DNA of 64,000 nt from Bacillota bacterium (GCA_023435305.1 JAEYRV010000025.1:1-64000); one strand, 5' to 3'. Shown: positions 15,203 to 24,184, counted from the first letter of the stretch. Notes: generated by a model from the letters alone, not told the origin. Numbers and translations are program-made.

Positions 15203-16678
15203 CTACTGGCCGCTGTATTTCTCATAAGTCCTGACGATTATAACAATCGCCTGTTCCCTTGTCGTTGAATCCTTAGGTCCGAACTTGCCGTTAGCTCCCT
15301 TCAGCAGTCCCTGCTTGCTCATAAATCTGACAGAATCAAGCGCCCAATTGGATATATCCTTCTCATCCTTAAATGCTTCCGCACCGTCCGTTGATTGGTC
15401 CGCATCAGGCTTCACGGCCTTAACCGCGCGCTGCATCATTGCAGCAATCTGCTCACGTGTGACTAGCTCATCCGGAGCAAATTTACCTCCGCCGATCCCC
15501 TTTACGATTCCCAGCTTGAATGCCTTATAGATTTCCGGGTTCTTTGTATCGGAGAATTCCGTAAGGTTATCGTAATTCGACGCTTCTCCGGTAACCTTTT
15601 CATACAGCTTGATTGCGATCTCGCTAAATTCCTCGCGTGTAATGGGGCCTTTCGGATCTGCCATCTTGAGCTTTTCCGTCATCAGGCCCAGGTCATTGGC
15701 TTTCTTGATACCGTCCACTGCCCATGAACTGGCTGTAAAAGATGGCGTGCCAATGGCAACTGTATTGGAATACGGTGATATGACGGTTACTTTGTCATAT
15801 GAATATTTGTAGTAAGCCCTGAAATAATAAACATTTGCTTGAATATCAACCTTGCCAACACCGCCACTGTCCAGCGGATTACACTTAGCAGAATTTTTCA
15901 GAAGAGCGCTGCCCGCATGATACTCATTCATGTTTTTCGTCTCGGAGGCCCATGTTCCGTTTCCGACCTTCCAGTCGATGTTATGGCTGATATTGACAGC
16001 CTTGTTTCCCTCCGTTATGCTTGCAGGATTCTCCCAGTTCAGCATGAAGTAAGGCCTGCCATCATTTTCCGTCAGCATTTCACCTTTCAGGTTCTGGGGA
16101 GCTTCCAGGCTGGCAGGGAGATTGGGTTTTACATCCTTTCCGAAGCCCGCCACAGCGGAATAGGGAGAACTTACATGCGAGTATTGATTTTTTCCCTTAT
16201 AGACCTCAAAAACGAATCTGACCCTAAAATAGTAGGTATTGTTTTCAAAATCAAACTTGTCTCCTGGTTCGCCAAGATAACGGGCGATGTAAAAGGCCTC
16301 CATGGTATTGTTCATATCATGAAGTTGATTGTCAGGTCTTATAAACATACCTTTAACATCTGGGTTCCCGGGGATACTGCCGACGGTATCGCCTAATTCT
16401 TTATCTCCTAACAGCCATTCTCCATTATTCTTTTTATAATCGATAACGGCATAGAGCGAGCCTAAATAGCCGCTGTTTGCTTCATGCATTGCATGGACAC
16501 TTGCCGGTTCTGTAAAGCGGATCTTTATACTTGCGCTGACAAACCTGCAGCTAATGCTGCTTGGCGCTTCCAGGCTTGCCGGCAGGGGCTTTTCCTCCGC
16601 CATGGAAATACTCGCGGGCAGCAACAGGGTAAACAAAATAGAAAGACTAATAATCGCCACAAATAATTTCCGAATCAT
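15203..16678 (-). CDS. Secreted SLH-domain cell-wall protein
   Basis: A 491-residue exported protein. A signal peptide covers about 1-27 (LSILFTLLLPASISMA). Two related modules of about 150 residues follow (about 35-185 and 190-330; both start PASLEAP and contain AxPYSA/SPYSN), probably fibronectin-III-like. Three SLH repeats occupy the C-terminus: about 330-385, 390-440 and 445-491, with the family ITREEFSEIA, VTREQIAAMM and TTREQAIVII motifs. SLH domains anchor proteins to pyruvylated secondary cell-wall polymer. The ATG has GGGAG seven bases upstream. It is followed by a hairpin and a group II intron remnant. Confidence 0.9.
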   Translation of the reverse strand: MIRKLFVAIISLSILFTLLLPASISMAEEKPLPASLEAPSSISCRFVSASIKIRFTEPASVHAMHEANSGYLGSLYAVIDYKKNNGEWLLGDKELGDTVGSIPGNPDVKGMFIRPDNQLHDMNNTMEAFYIARYLGEPGDKFDFENNTYYFRVRFVFEVYKGKNQYSHVSSPYSAVAGFGKDVKPNLPASLEAPQNLKGEMLTENDGRPYFMLNWENPASITEGNKAVNISHNIDWKVGNGTWASETKNMNEYHAGSALLKNSAKCNPLDSGGVGKVDIQANVYYFRAYYKYSYDKVTVISPYSNTVAIGTPSFTASSWAVDGIKKANDLGLMTEKLKMADPKGPITREEFSEIAIKLYEKVTGEASNYDNLTEFSDTKNPEIYKAFKLGIVKGIGGGKFAPDELVTREQIAAMMQRAVKAVKPDADQSTDGAEAFKDEKDISNWALDSVRFMSKQGLLKGANGKFGPKDSTTREQAIVIIVRTYEKYSGQ

Positions 16679-16806
16679 AACAACACTCCCATTTCTATAG
16701 ATTTTAAATCACAATATTTTATAAGGAGATTATATAATGTCGGATATTAGATTCGATATCTCACTATTGTTCACTATTTGTCAAATAATTGCTGTGTAAT
16801 TATGGA

Positions 16807-17682
16807 CTACTCTATGGATTTTATGAATTCGGAGGGTGTCATCCCTACCCTTTTTCTGAAAACAAATGTAAAGTGACTGTGACTTGAAAACCCCAGAATA
16901 AAACATACCTCAGTGATTGAATACTTTTTCGTTCTGAGATATTCCAACGCCCTGCATATTTTTATATCCATGTAATACTCGTACGGTGTTTTCCCGGTGT
17001 AATCCTTAAACAGCCTGATAAAATAATAGGGGCTGAGATTTACAGCACTGCACAGCTTGTCCAGGGAAAATTCCGTGCAAATATTCTCCCAAAGGTAATC
17101 TATCGCTGTGTTTATCTCCCTTCTTGCCGAGTATCTGCGAGGTTCGGATATATAGGTTGCGTCATTCCTCAGCTCTCTCATCAGGTTTATTGATATCTCT
17201 ATGGAAAGGCAATCCAGTATAAACCGATACCCCACCTGTTTATTCCCGTATTCCATTTCAAGCTTCGATATCAATGTTATAATGTTATTGCTTAAATAGG
17301 ACACATCGTTGAAAAAAGAAATTTCCGCTTTGTTAAACTCTGATTTAGACAACTCCCGAAGCTTATTGGGCTCAATAAAAAAAGATGTGAATTTTATATC
17401 ATCGGAATCGCTATATCTATTATTTATCGGTGAAACTATAAGTCTTTGTCCGGGATTAGTCGCCAATATCCTGTTCGGTGGTATATCCATCTCCTTTCTG
17501 TCCGCAAAAAAGGATGGTATTTCAACTCTGGGCATGACAAAATGATAGAAGTCTAACTGATTCTCGCCCTCTACGAAATATTTTGACCTGAATAAAACCA
17601 TATCCGAGCAGTTGATTGATTCAGGCATTTCCGGGATATTACCCTTAATACTATCTTTGACTCTCTCACTTATGAAATCCAA
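16807..17682 (-). CDS. AraC-family transcriptional regulator
   Basis: A 291-residue regulator with an N-terminal cupin-like sensor domain (about 25-165) and a C-terminal AraC double helix-turn-helix (about 190-290: FSLDKLCSAVNLSPYYFIRL, then ITEVCFILGFSSHSHFTFVF and FRKRVGMTPSEF). The start is a TTG at 17682 after a GGAAGGGTG box. It lies alone between the SLH gene and the second intron remnant. The N-terminal domain may bind a sugar or other small effector; the target is unknown. Confidence 0.85.
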   Translation of the reverse strand: MDFISERVKDSIKGNIPEMPESINCSDMVLFRSKYFVEGENQLDFYHFVMPRVEIPSFFADRKEMDIPPNRILATNPGQRLIVSPINNRYSDSDDIKFTSFFIEPNKLRELSKSEFNKAEISFFNDVSYLSNNIITLISKLEMEYGNKQVGYRFILDCLSIEISINLMRELRNDATYISEPRRYSARREINTAIDYLWENICTEFSLDKLCSAVNLSPYYFIRLFKDYTGKTPYEYYMDIKICRALEYLRTKKYSITEVCFILGFSSHSHFTFVFRKRVGMTPSEFIKSIE

Positions 17683-17944
17683 AGCAAAACACCCTTCCGC
17701 AAACTTAACTGATGACTTTTCCGGCCATTGTACCGGCTCCTGACTTGTTACCGGCCCTGGACTTTGTCAGGAGTTTCGTTGTATAATTCCACCACCTCAG
17801 CTATATAATTCTAATATAGCACAAACTTTGCCAAAATTCTCCCCCTCGTCCATCAAATCCAGCATCCCCATTATAACACTTCGGTTAAATGAAAATTTTT
17901 CGTAATGCGATGATTTGCCTCGTAAATTACGCTTAGTAGAAAAA

Positions 17945-18278
17945 TTTTCTTTCACGGTAAATCTTGTTTCAACCGCATTTCGCAAATTCACTCCTTGCGT
18001 CCGTGAGACCTCCCACGGTAAGACACGCAACCTTCCTCCCATGTACCCGCCGTATTTACATCCTTGTGTCCGTGCAGTTTATTTGATTTTGTTTTGTATA
18101 GCAGACTCATCCCACTTTGGATGCCTGATACAATTCGTGTCCCTCGGGTCGGGACTTTGCCTCCGGCTTCCTTCAGATTCCTCCTCACGAAGGACACCCT
18201 TGCCTTCAGCTAGTGGTTGGCAACTGCCAGCCCCACAGCGGACTTTCACCGCCAAGTTACGCACCTTGCGTGGCGCAC
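17945..18278 (-). mobile_element. Group II intron, 5' fragment (second copy)
   Basis: From 18278 (GTGCGCCACGCAAGGTGCG) this matches the 5' part of the intron at 15113 almost base for base for about 120 bases (AACTTGGCGGTGAAAGTCCG to GACCCGAGGG), then continues with domain I sequence that the first copy lost (ACACGAATTGTATCAGG, GTGTCTTACCGTGGGAGGTC). No reverse transcriptase or domain V follows, so the 3' part is gone. The 5' end lies just downstream of the terminator at 18284-18320. The 3' boundary is approximate. Confidence 0.8.
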
Positions 18279-18283
18279 CATAA

Positions 18284-18320
18284 TTAAGGGGACATGACCA
18301 CAAGGATCTGTCCCCTTTAA
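18284..18320 (-). terminator. Terminator of the secreted-protein gene, next to the intron fragment
   Basis: TTAAGGGGACA and TGTCCCCTTTAA form a 9-11-pair stem with a 15-base loop. On the minus strand it lies about 30 bases after the 18353 stop and is followed by AATTATG and then the intron 5' end. Confidence 0.7.
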
Positions 18321-18352
18321 ACCGTCGACCATTTACAGCCCGGCTGTTTTAA

Positions 18353-19072
18353 TTAATTGCTTTTTGCGGTTTTCATTCTGCGGGTCACCAGCAGTGCTCC
18401 TCCAAGCAGTACTACAACTGCTGCTATCGCAGCCATTACCATTGTCGCGTTTACTGACTCTGCAGGTGCTGATATCGGAGCGGCAGTCATATATACTCTC
18501 GGATCATCAGCAGTATCTAACGCTGCATCTGCCTGTGTGGAATACAGTTGAGCTTCCAAAACCTCTGACCCATCAGCAGCTAAACCGATGTCCACAGTAG
18601 TTGCCTGTACACCCTCAATCACCTTGATCTTGTCTTTTCCAAGTGCCTGGTATATAAAATCAGCATTTTCTTTATTGAAAGGAATGATTCCAATTTCGAC
18701 ATATTCATTTGTGGCTAAAGTGTGTGTTACAGTAATGCCCTTTGCAGCTATTTCTTCAGTATGGTCTGCAAAAAGGTATCTGTCAGCCTCAAGCTGCCGG
18801 TCATACATTTCCTTACTGACAGCATCTGCTGCCATAACCGGATCGATCGAGCCAGGTGAGCCATCAACGCCATTCCTGGGCTCAGGAAGTATGACCTGCC
18901 CATCGCTGGAGACAGCTGCATCCGGCGGAAGCGCTTCAACAGCCTCGTTAATGCCTGTGATTTGTATTTTCATCTCCTCATCCTGTACTTTTTCGGCAAA
19001 TGCTGCTGTCGATAACATCATTGCCAGTCCCAATCCCATTACGAATCCCTTTATGATTTTTGATCTAAACAT
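18353..19072 (-). CDS. Exported protein with C-terminal membrane anchor
   Basis: A 239-residue protein with a signal peptide (about 1-26, cleavage after AAFA) and one C-terminal helix (about 207-228) followed by a basic tail RRMKTAKSN, so the body is outside the cell and anchored by the tail helix. No LPXTG motif is present. The extracellular part has no domain I recognise. The ATG has AGGAGG eight bases upstream. It is the third gene of an operon with an ECF sigma factor and a DUF4367 anti-sigma-like protein, so it may take part in, or be controlled by, that signalling system. Confidence 0.75.
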   Translation of the reverse strand: MFRSKIIKGFVMGLGLAMMLSTAAFAEKVQDEEMKIQITGINEAVEALPPDAAVSSDGQVILPEPRNGVDGSPGSIDPVMAADAVSKEMYDRQLEADRYLFADHTEEIAAKGITVTHTLATNEYVEIGIIPFNKENADFIYQALGKDKIKVIEGVQATTVDIGLAADGSEVLEAQLYSTQADAALDTADDPRVYMTAAPISAPAESVNATMVMAAIAAVVVLLGGALLVTRRMKTAKSN

Positions 19073-19100
19073 GTTCTGTTCCTCCTGTTAATATTTATCT

Positions 19101-19901
19101 CTAATTCTCCCCTGCCGGTTCCATTGATTTTGCGGTCTTAATGGCATCCTCCCGCTCAAGCATACCGGACACCGAATACTGGACTCCTTCTGAGAACCAA
19201 TACACTTCCGAATACTGCTCCTGTGAATATACATAACCGGCTGCTCCGTTTATATCGATTGTCTCAAAGCCAGGGAAGTTCCATGCCTCCGTTGACCTTT
19301 GCTCCATGATCAATAATGTTCGGTCTCCTGTGGAATAATTCAGTATAACGCTGTCTGCATTATCCTTGTCGGTCCCGGATGCGTTTATGTCAACAGGCCC
19401 GAAGCCTTCCGGAATATATGACGGCATAAGAAATCCTTCTCCAAAGCTTTCTGCCGCCTCATTCGGTGAACCCGGCTGCCAATGTGGTATCACCCGGGTA
19501 CTGAGCATTCCATCCATGGGCTGCTGCGTCAAATCTGGTTGCTGTGCTGCCTCCGGTTGTTGTGCTGCTTCCGGCTGATTCACGGTTGTGGAAAAAATAT
19601 TCGGCTGGTCATCCTGCGTAATGTCAATATTATTAGGCCTCAATGCCCCGGTCAGATGCAGTATGCCAAAAATTAACACGCCGCATGCCGCTGCAGCCGC
19701 TACCCTTAACATAGGCATTCCCGTCTGATGCTGCCGCTGCCCTTGCCACTGCTGTTGCCCCTGACGTTGACGTTGCCGCTGCCGCTGCTGTTCGCTGCCT
19801 CTCTTCATTACTTCATCCATCATTGCTTCAGTCACATATATATCACTCATAGCTTCATCAGCTATTTTCTTAAAATCACGAATTTCACTCACCTGCCTCA
19901 A
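19101..19901 (-). CDS. Anti-sigma-like membrane protein with DUF4367 domain
   Basis: A 266-residue protein. The N-terminal cytoplasmic part (about 1-63) ends in a (QR)n tract, one membrane helix spans about 66-86, and the extracellular part contains a Q/P-rich repeat (PEAAQQ twice, then PDLTQQ) and a DUF4367 domain (about 150-260; FLMPSYIPEGF, ILNYSTGDRTLLIMEQR). It overlaps the end of the ECF sigma gene by 17 bases, the standard place for the cognate anti-sigma factor, though no zinc-binding HxxxCxxC is visible. The start may instead be a GTG 12 bases downstream. A sensor that holds the sigma factor inactive is the likely role. Confidence 0.8.
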   Translation of the reverse strand: MRQVSEIRDFKKIADEAMSDIYVTEAMMDEVMKRGSEQQRQRQRQRQGQQQWQGQRQHQTGMPMLRVAAAAACGVLIFGILHLTGALRPNNIDITQDDQPNIFSTTVNQPEAAQQPEAAQQPDLTQQPMDGMLSTRVIPHWQPGSPNEAAESFGEGFLMPSYIPEGFGPVDINASGTDKDNADSVILNYSTGDRTLLIMEQRSTEAWNFPGFETIDINGAAGYVYSQEQYSEVYWFSEGVQYSVSGMLEREDAIKTAKSMEPAGEN

Positions 19902-20442
19902 ACCTCCCTCCCAGTTGTGTTCTCAGCATTTCTCTGGCCCTGTGGAGCCTGCTTCTGACAGTCCCTTCTTTTACATCCAGGATACTGCTGATCTCAGGAG
20001 TGTCATAGCCGTGGTAATAGTACAGTATGACTACCTCCCTGAACGCAGGCGGAAGGGATAATACTTCGTTGAAGATCTGTTTGTTCTCATCTTTCCTGAT
20101 ATACCTGTCCTCAATTCCGGACACAGCCTTATGTGCCCCGATACGGTCGCTTATTATGACCCTTTTGAGCCAGGAGCTGCGCAGGATATCCTTGCAAAGA
20201 TTTATTGTGATCCTGATGAGCCAGGTCTTCTCACTGCTATCGCCCTTGAAGTCACCGTACTTGTTGAAGACCTTGATGAATACCTCCTGAAAGGCATCCT
20301 CGGCCCTCTGCCTGTCCTTGAGATACATGAAGGCAGTCCTGAGCACATCATTGCCGTATTGCTCCATCAAACGCCTGACTATATCGGATATATCCGTATT
20401 TTCATCGGGATCATTCTCCTTTGGTACCGAAAGAGAATACAT
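19885..20442 (-). CDS. ECF-type RNA polymerase sigma factor
   Basis: A 185-residue extracytoplasmic-function sigma factor. Region 2 lies at about 20-85 (YLKDRQRAEDAFQEVFIKVF, KTWLIRITINLCKD) and region 4 at about 125-175 (LPPAFREVVILYYYHGYDTP, then EISSILDVKEGTVRSRLHRA). The ATG at 20442 is chosen for AGGAGG six bases upstream; the frame is open to 20499. The start of the anti-sigma-like gene overlaps its end. It is divergent from the PadR operon. The genes downstream (19101, 18353) are the likely targets and controllers. Confidence 0.92.
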   Translation of the reverse strand: MYSLSVPKENDPDENTDISDIVRRLMEQYGNDVLRTAFMYLKDRQRAEDAFQEVFIKVFNKYGDFKGDSSEKTWLIRITINLCKDILRSSWLKRVIISDRIGAHKAVSGIEDRYIRKDENKQIFNEVLSLPPAFREVVILYYYHGYDTPEISSILDVKEGTVRSRLHRAREMLRTQLGGRFEAGE

Positions 20443-20627
20443 CAGCTGCCTCCTTTCCTCTGTTGATGTAGGGCACTCCCGCCGGGGAATGTCACTCAAT
20501 CGATTGATCTTTCACTTATTAGACGCAAATAATAACATTCCCGCTCCCGGCAAAATATATGAAAAATACTCCAAATCCGGACACATTATCAGTTAATTAA
20601 TAAAAACGAATTTTTAATATTGATATA

Positions 20628-20657
20628 TTGACAATAGTGTACGTCACACAGTATAAT
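20628..20657 (+). promoter_or_regulatory. PadR operon promoter and operator
   Basis: TTGACA at 20628-20633 and TATAAT at 20652-20657, 18 bases apart. The spacer holds the inverted repeat GTGTACGTCACAC, well placed for PadR autorepression by blocking the promoter. Confidence 0.8.
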
Positions 20658-20675
20658 GAAAATGAGGTGATACAC

Positions 20676-21026
20676 ATGGACTCAATGGACGAACTGATAA
20701 ATTCACTAGTAGTAGAACTGCGAAGAGGTACGCTGATACTATCGGTGCTAAGTCAGCTGAAGCAGCCTCAATATGGATACTCACTTGTTCAGAGCCTGGA
20801 GGAAAAAAACACGGTCATCGAAGCCGGCACCTTATATCCTCTTCTCAGGCGGCTCGAAAAGCAGGAGCTGCTGACCAGCCAGTGGGACACTACCGAAAGC
20901 AGGCCCCGAAAATTCTACGTATTGAGCAGCCAGGGTGAAACGGTTTATGAACGGTTAAAGGTTGAATGGGAACTGCTGTCAAAGCAGTTGAAAATGTTGA
21001 TGTCGGAGGATGATGAGCATGAATGA
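20676..21026 (+). CDS. PadR-family transcriptional regulator
   Basis: A 116-residue winged-helix repressor with the family segments GTLILSVLSQLKQPQYGYSL, EAGTLYPLLRRLEKQELL and ESRPRKFYVLS, and a short C-terminal helix for dimerisation. The ATG has GAGGTGA upstream. The next gene starts eight bases before its stop. PadR proteins of this type control the membrane protein encoded beside them; an inverted repeat inside the promoter fits autorepression. Confidence 0.92.
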   Translation: MDSMDELINSLVVELRRGTLILSVLSQLKQPQYGYSLVQSLEEKNTVIEAGTLYPLLRRLEKQELLTSQWDTTESRPRKFYVLSSQGETVYERLKVEWELLSKQLKMLMSEDDEHE

Positions 21027-22071
21027 GATAGAACTTGTTGAACGCTATTTGAGCGTAATGGCAGATCACCTGCCTAAAAGGGAAAGAGAAGACGTTGTTA
21101 ATGAAATGAGAGCCAATATAATGGATATGCTGCCGGATAACTCTACGGAGGATGATGTACGCGTGATCCTTGAAAAGCTTGGGGATCCGGTATCTCTGGC
21201 AAACGAGTATCTCAAGGATAAAAAGCATATGATCGGGCTTTCTGTATACAATAGCTATTTTTCAATACTCAAAATGGTTATAGGCATATGCGCTATCGTC
21301 TTTGCATTCCTGTCATTGATGGGGATCCTGCTCGGACAACCGGATTCCGGCAGCGGTATGTCAGGGGGCGATGCTGTCCGCTTCTCTGTCGATATGATTG
21401 TAGAAATATTTTCTGCAGCTTTCCAGGGCGCACTCATTGCATTCGTCTGGGTCACGGTTATATTTCTCGTAATGGACAGGGTCGGAGTCAACCGAACCAA
21501 TCCATTCGGCAAAAAAAGCTGGACGATCGACAAACTGCCGCAGCCATCTGCGGACGAAAAGGGCAGGATAAGTAGAGTAGAGACAGTATTTGGTCTATTG
21601 GGTTCAATATTCTTTACTGCTCTTTTGTTGAAGGCTCCCAACCTGATCGGGTGGTATGAAAGGGTAAACGGTGTCATTACTCTTAAAGCTCCATTTTTCA
21701 ACAACAAGCAGCTTCAGTCATATGCCTTTGCAATACTGGTATTTGCAGGTGTGCAATTTATACTGTCGGTTTATAAATTCATCGTGAAGCGCTGGAACCT
21801 GCCTATGGCAATATTCAATACAGCAAACAATATCGCGCTCTGCATATTCGTTTACATTATTTCAAAAGACCCCGATTTTATAGACTCCGGATTCATATCG
21901 TTGTTCACGGATAAGGCAGGCTGGGCAGCCGAAAAAGCCATGACGACATACCAAAGCTTTATGACGGGATTTCTGGTGTTTTTTATCCTGATGTCGGCTA
22001 TTGATAGTATTTCGGGATTTGCAAAACGCCGCAGGCTAAAGCTGCCATCGTTAAACATTAACATAAAGTAA
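21019..22071 (+). CDS. HAAS-domain (DUF1700-like) membrane protein
   Basis: A 350-residue protein. The N-terminal 65 residues form a HAAS domain (YLSVMADHLPKREREDVVNE, LEKLGDPVSLANEYL), which in known systems pairs with PadR regulators. Six hydrophobic helices follow: about 78-98, 125-150, 190-208, 232-252, 264-285 and 312-332. GGAGG lies nine bases before the ATG at 21019, so this start is preferred over ATGs at 21010 and 21013. It overlaps the padR gene by eight bases and is translationally coupled to it. Function of the membrane part is unknown; permease-like or signalling. Confidence 0.85.
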   Translation: MNEIELVERYLSVMADHLPKREREDVVNEMRANIMDMLPDNSTEDDVRVILEKLGDPVSLANEYLKDKKHMIGLSVYNSYFSILKMVIGICAIVFAFLSLMGILLGQPDSGSGMSGGDAVRFSVDMIVEIFSAAFQGALIAFVWVTVIFLVMDRVGVNRTNPFGKKSWTIDKLPQPSADEKGRISRVETVFGLLGSIFFTALLLKAPNLIGWYERVNGVITLKAPFFNNKQLQSYAFAILVFAGVQFILSVYKFIVKRWNLPMAIFNTANNIALCIFVYIISKDPDFIDSGFISLFTDKAGWAAEKAMTTYQSFMTGFLVFFILMSAIDSISGFAKRRRLKLPSLNINIK

Positions 22072-22156
22072 TAAACCGTAACCCTTCTCATAATTTTTTC
22101 ATAAATTGTAACATGGATACTAATTTTGATTCAAATATGAGATAGGAGGTTTATCA

Positions 22157-22819
22157 ATGTATAGCTATTACCGAGACAATGCAAATGTGCTCCCGGTTCA
22201 AGATACCGGTATGATGCCGATGCAGAACACCGGTATGATGCCGATGCAGAACGCTGGTATGATGCCGATGCAGAACACTGGTATGATGCCGATGCAGAAC
22301 GCTGGTATGATGCCGATGCAGAACGCTGGCATGATGCCGATGCAAAATGCTGGTATGATGCCGATGCAGAACGCTGGCATGATGCCGATGCAGAACGCTG
22401 GCATGATGCCGATGCAGAATGCCAATATGCTCTCGGCACAGTTGAACCAGTTTGCCGAAATGCCCACAGAGGATCTTGAAAGCTTATATCCGCAGACATA
22501 CAACGCAATTGCACCAGTTGTGGAAAGCGCCTGTGACAAGTGGATGGGCAAGCATGGTGAGCAATGCCCTTCAAAAGAAGAATTCGATTCCATGGTGTCA
22601 GATGTCTACAACAAGGTGGAATCCAATGTCGAAGCGGCTGTCAAGAACAGCCCGAATGCTGATGAAAGACAATTTTTCGGCGGCGGCAGGAGAATTTTAA
22701 GGGACTTTATAGGAGCGCTGTTTATAACAAACTTGATCCGCAGAAGAAGACGTCCGTTTTTCGGCGGCTTTGGATTTCCGTTTGGCGGAGGCTTTGTCGG
22801 CGGCTTCCCGTTTTTCTGA
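22157..22819 (+). CDS. Octapeptide-repeat protein with Gly/Phe-rich tail
   Basis: A 220-residue protein. Residues about 17-97 are ten copies of MMPMQN(A/T)G, an unusually Met-rich repeat. A helical central part (about 98-170; LYPQTYNAIAPVVESACDKW, CPSKEEFDSMVSDVYNKVE) contains two Cys. The end is a hydrophobic helix, a run of arginines (IRRRRRPFF) and the tail GGFGFPFGGGFVGGFPFF. The ATG follows AGGAGG at good spacing and the gene has its own terminator. The tail and low-complexity repeat recall spore coat or exosporium proteins of Clostridia, but that is inference. Confidence 0.8.
   Translation: MYSYYRDNANVLPVQDTGMMPMQNTGMMPMQNAGMMPMQNTGMMPMQNAGMMPMQNAGMMPMQNAGMMPMQNAGMMPMQNAGMMPMQNANMLSAQLNQFAEMPTEDLESLYPQTYNAIAPVVESACDKWMGKHGEQCPSKEEFDSMVSDVYNKVESNVEAAVKNSPNADERQFFGGGRRILRDFIGALFITNLIRRRRRPFFGGFGFPFGGGFVGGFPFF
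22207..22428. repeat. 24-bp in-frame tandem repeat
   Basis: About ten copies of a 24-bp unit (GGTATGATGCCGATGCAGAA plus CGCT/CACC), nearly identical at the nucleotide level (GGTATG/GGCATG, ACCG/ACTG/ACG variants). High nucleotide identity points to recent expansion. Confidence 0.95.
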
Positions 22820-22878
22820 TAACAGTTCCTGTATCCATTATGTACCCGGAGCACCGTTCAGGAATATTGCAGCTTGTT

Positions 22879-22909
22879 AAGGAGGGTCTGCAGCAGGCCC
22901 TCCTTTCTT
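22879..22909 (+). terminator. Intrinsic terminator after the repeat-protein gene
   Basis: AAGGAGGG and CCCTCCTT pair perfectly with an 11-base loop, then TCTTG. It ends just before the convergent HD-GYP gene stop. Confidence 0.75.
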
Positions 22910-22915
22910 GTGACT

Positions 22916-24157
22916 TTATCCCGGAACTACTCTGTACTGAGCTAGAAGCTTATAGTCATATATTTCCTCTGTATGCTGCCTGAGCACCTCAACGACCTCT
23001 CCATCCAGATGATTATCACTAACCATTCTGTTGATAATCTTTAGTGCATCAGCGTATGACATCGCATCTCTATATGGCCTTTTCTCAGTCAATGCAGTAA
23101 AAACATCACTTACAGCCATTATCCGCGCGCCCGTATCAAGATCGTCACCCTTGAGCTTGAACGGATATCCGGAGCCGTCAAGCCTTTCATGATGAAAGGA
23201 TGCCCATTCATTGATCTTCTCCATACCATGTATCCTGCTCAATAACCTGTATGAATAGAATGTATGTTTTTTCATGATATTGAATTCATTAGCTGTCAGC
23301 GGTCCATGCTTCTCCAATATGTTCAGCGGGATGGACAGCTTTCCCAGGTCATGGAGCAAGCCTGCTATTTTCATCCTTTTCTGATCTTCTTTTGAAAACG
23401 ACATTTTAGCTGCAAGCTGAACCGCGCATTCAGCGACTCCCACCGAATGAGCTGCCGTGAAGCCGCTTCTGAAATCAATGATGCCGGTAAATACTTCTGC
23501 AATGGATATCATCTTATTTAAATTCGCAAATGCTTTGACATACTTCATCTGATCGATCAGCAATCCATCGATATAAGGGCTTATAAGATCAAACCAGAAG
23601 TATTCCCTGCCGGACACTGCCAAAAAGGCATCCACGGCTTCGGGCATGAACATTGTACCCTTTCCGCCGCGTATGGTTTCAATTATATCCTTGCGCTGCT
23701 CAAGTACCTCGCTCGTTCTGTCCATCAGTACATCTATCCTGTCCGCAAGATGCAGCACATAACTTCCCAGCGGTATATCCGCCCCTTCATTTCTGAGCTC
23801 ATCAGTCTCATTCCAGTATAGATGATGGTACCTTATGATACTTGAAGGGATCCGGAGTTCTTCGATCCTGCTGAGTATCTGCCAGCCCTTAATGCCATGC
23901 TTAAGCCTCTCATCCCTTGTATCGCCGAAGTCGAACCTGAAAGCGTTCATTTTTTCATCATCATGTATTGCGCCGCAGTCATGTAAAAGCCCGGCAATCA
24001 GGATGAGCAATCTGTCTCTTTCCGGAAGTCTCATTTCGGTTGATATGGAATAGGCAATATACGCGACGCGTTTATGATGATCAGCCATTTGAGGAGATAC
24101 AAGATCTATTGCACTGGATAAACCTATTACTGTGTCTGTTAAGGATATTCTCATCAT
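22916..24157 (-). CDS. Two-domain HD / HD-GYP protein
   Basis: A 413-residue protein with two HD phosphohydrolase-type domains. The first (about 20-190) has HHKRVAYIA, LLHDCG and HH. The second (about 225-400) has the full HD-GYP set: H...LLHDLGKLSIP, HTFYSYRLL, FHHERLDGSGYPFKL and SDVFTALTEKRPYR. HD-GYP domains hydrolyse cyclic-di-GMP; the first domain may be a regulatory or second catalytic HD. No signal-receiver domain is fused. A perfect 16-bp palindrome lies 28 bases upstream. Monocistronic by context. Confidence 0.88.
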   Translation of the reverse strand: MMRISLTDTVIGLSSAIDLVSPQMADHHKRVAYIAYSISTEMRLPERDRLLILIAGLLHDCGAIHDDEKMNAFRFDFGDTRDERLKHGIKGWQILSRIEELRIPSSIIRYHHLYWNETDELRNEGADIPLGSYVLHLADRIDVLMDRTSEVLEQRKDIIETIRGGKGTMFMPEAVDAFLAVSGREYFWFDLISPYIDGLLIDQMKYVKAFANLNKMISIAEVFTGIIDFRSGFTAAHSVGVAECAVQLAAKMSFSKEDQKRMKIAGLLHDLGKLSIPLNILEKHGPLTANEFNIMKKHTFYSYRLLSRIHGMEKINEWASFHHERLDGSGYPFKLKGDDLDTGARIMAVSDVFTALTEKRPYRDAMSYADALKIINRMVSDNHLDGEVVEVLRQHTEEIYDYKLLAQYRVVPG

Positions 24158-24184
24158 TAGTGGGGTCCCTTTGATATATGTCTT

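Noticed and set aside
17700..17780. Short repeats of TACCGGC and a GGAG hairpin before the AraC gene
   Set aside because: Too short and imperfect to call an element; may be a terminator remnant.
22131..22593. Minus-strand frames across the octapeptide-repeat gene
   Set aside because: They mirror the 24-bp repeat of the plus-strand gene, which has a good start site and terminator.
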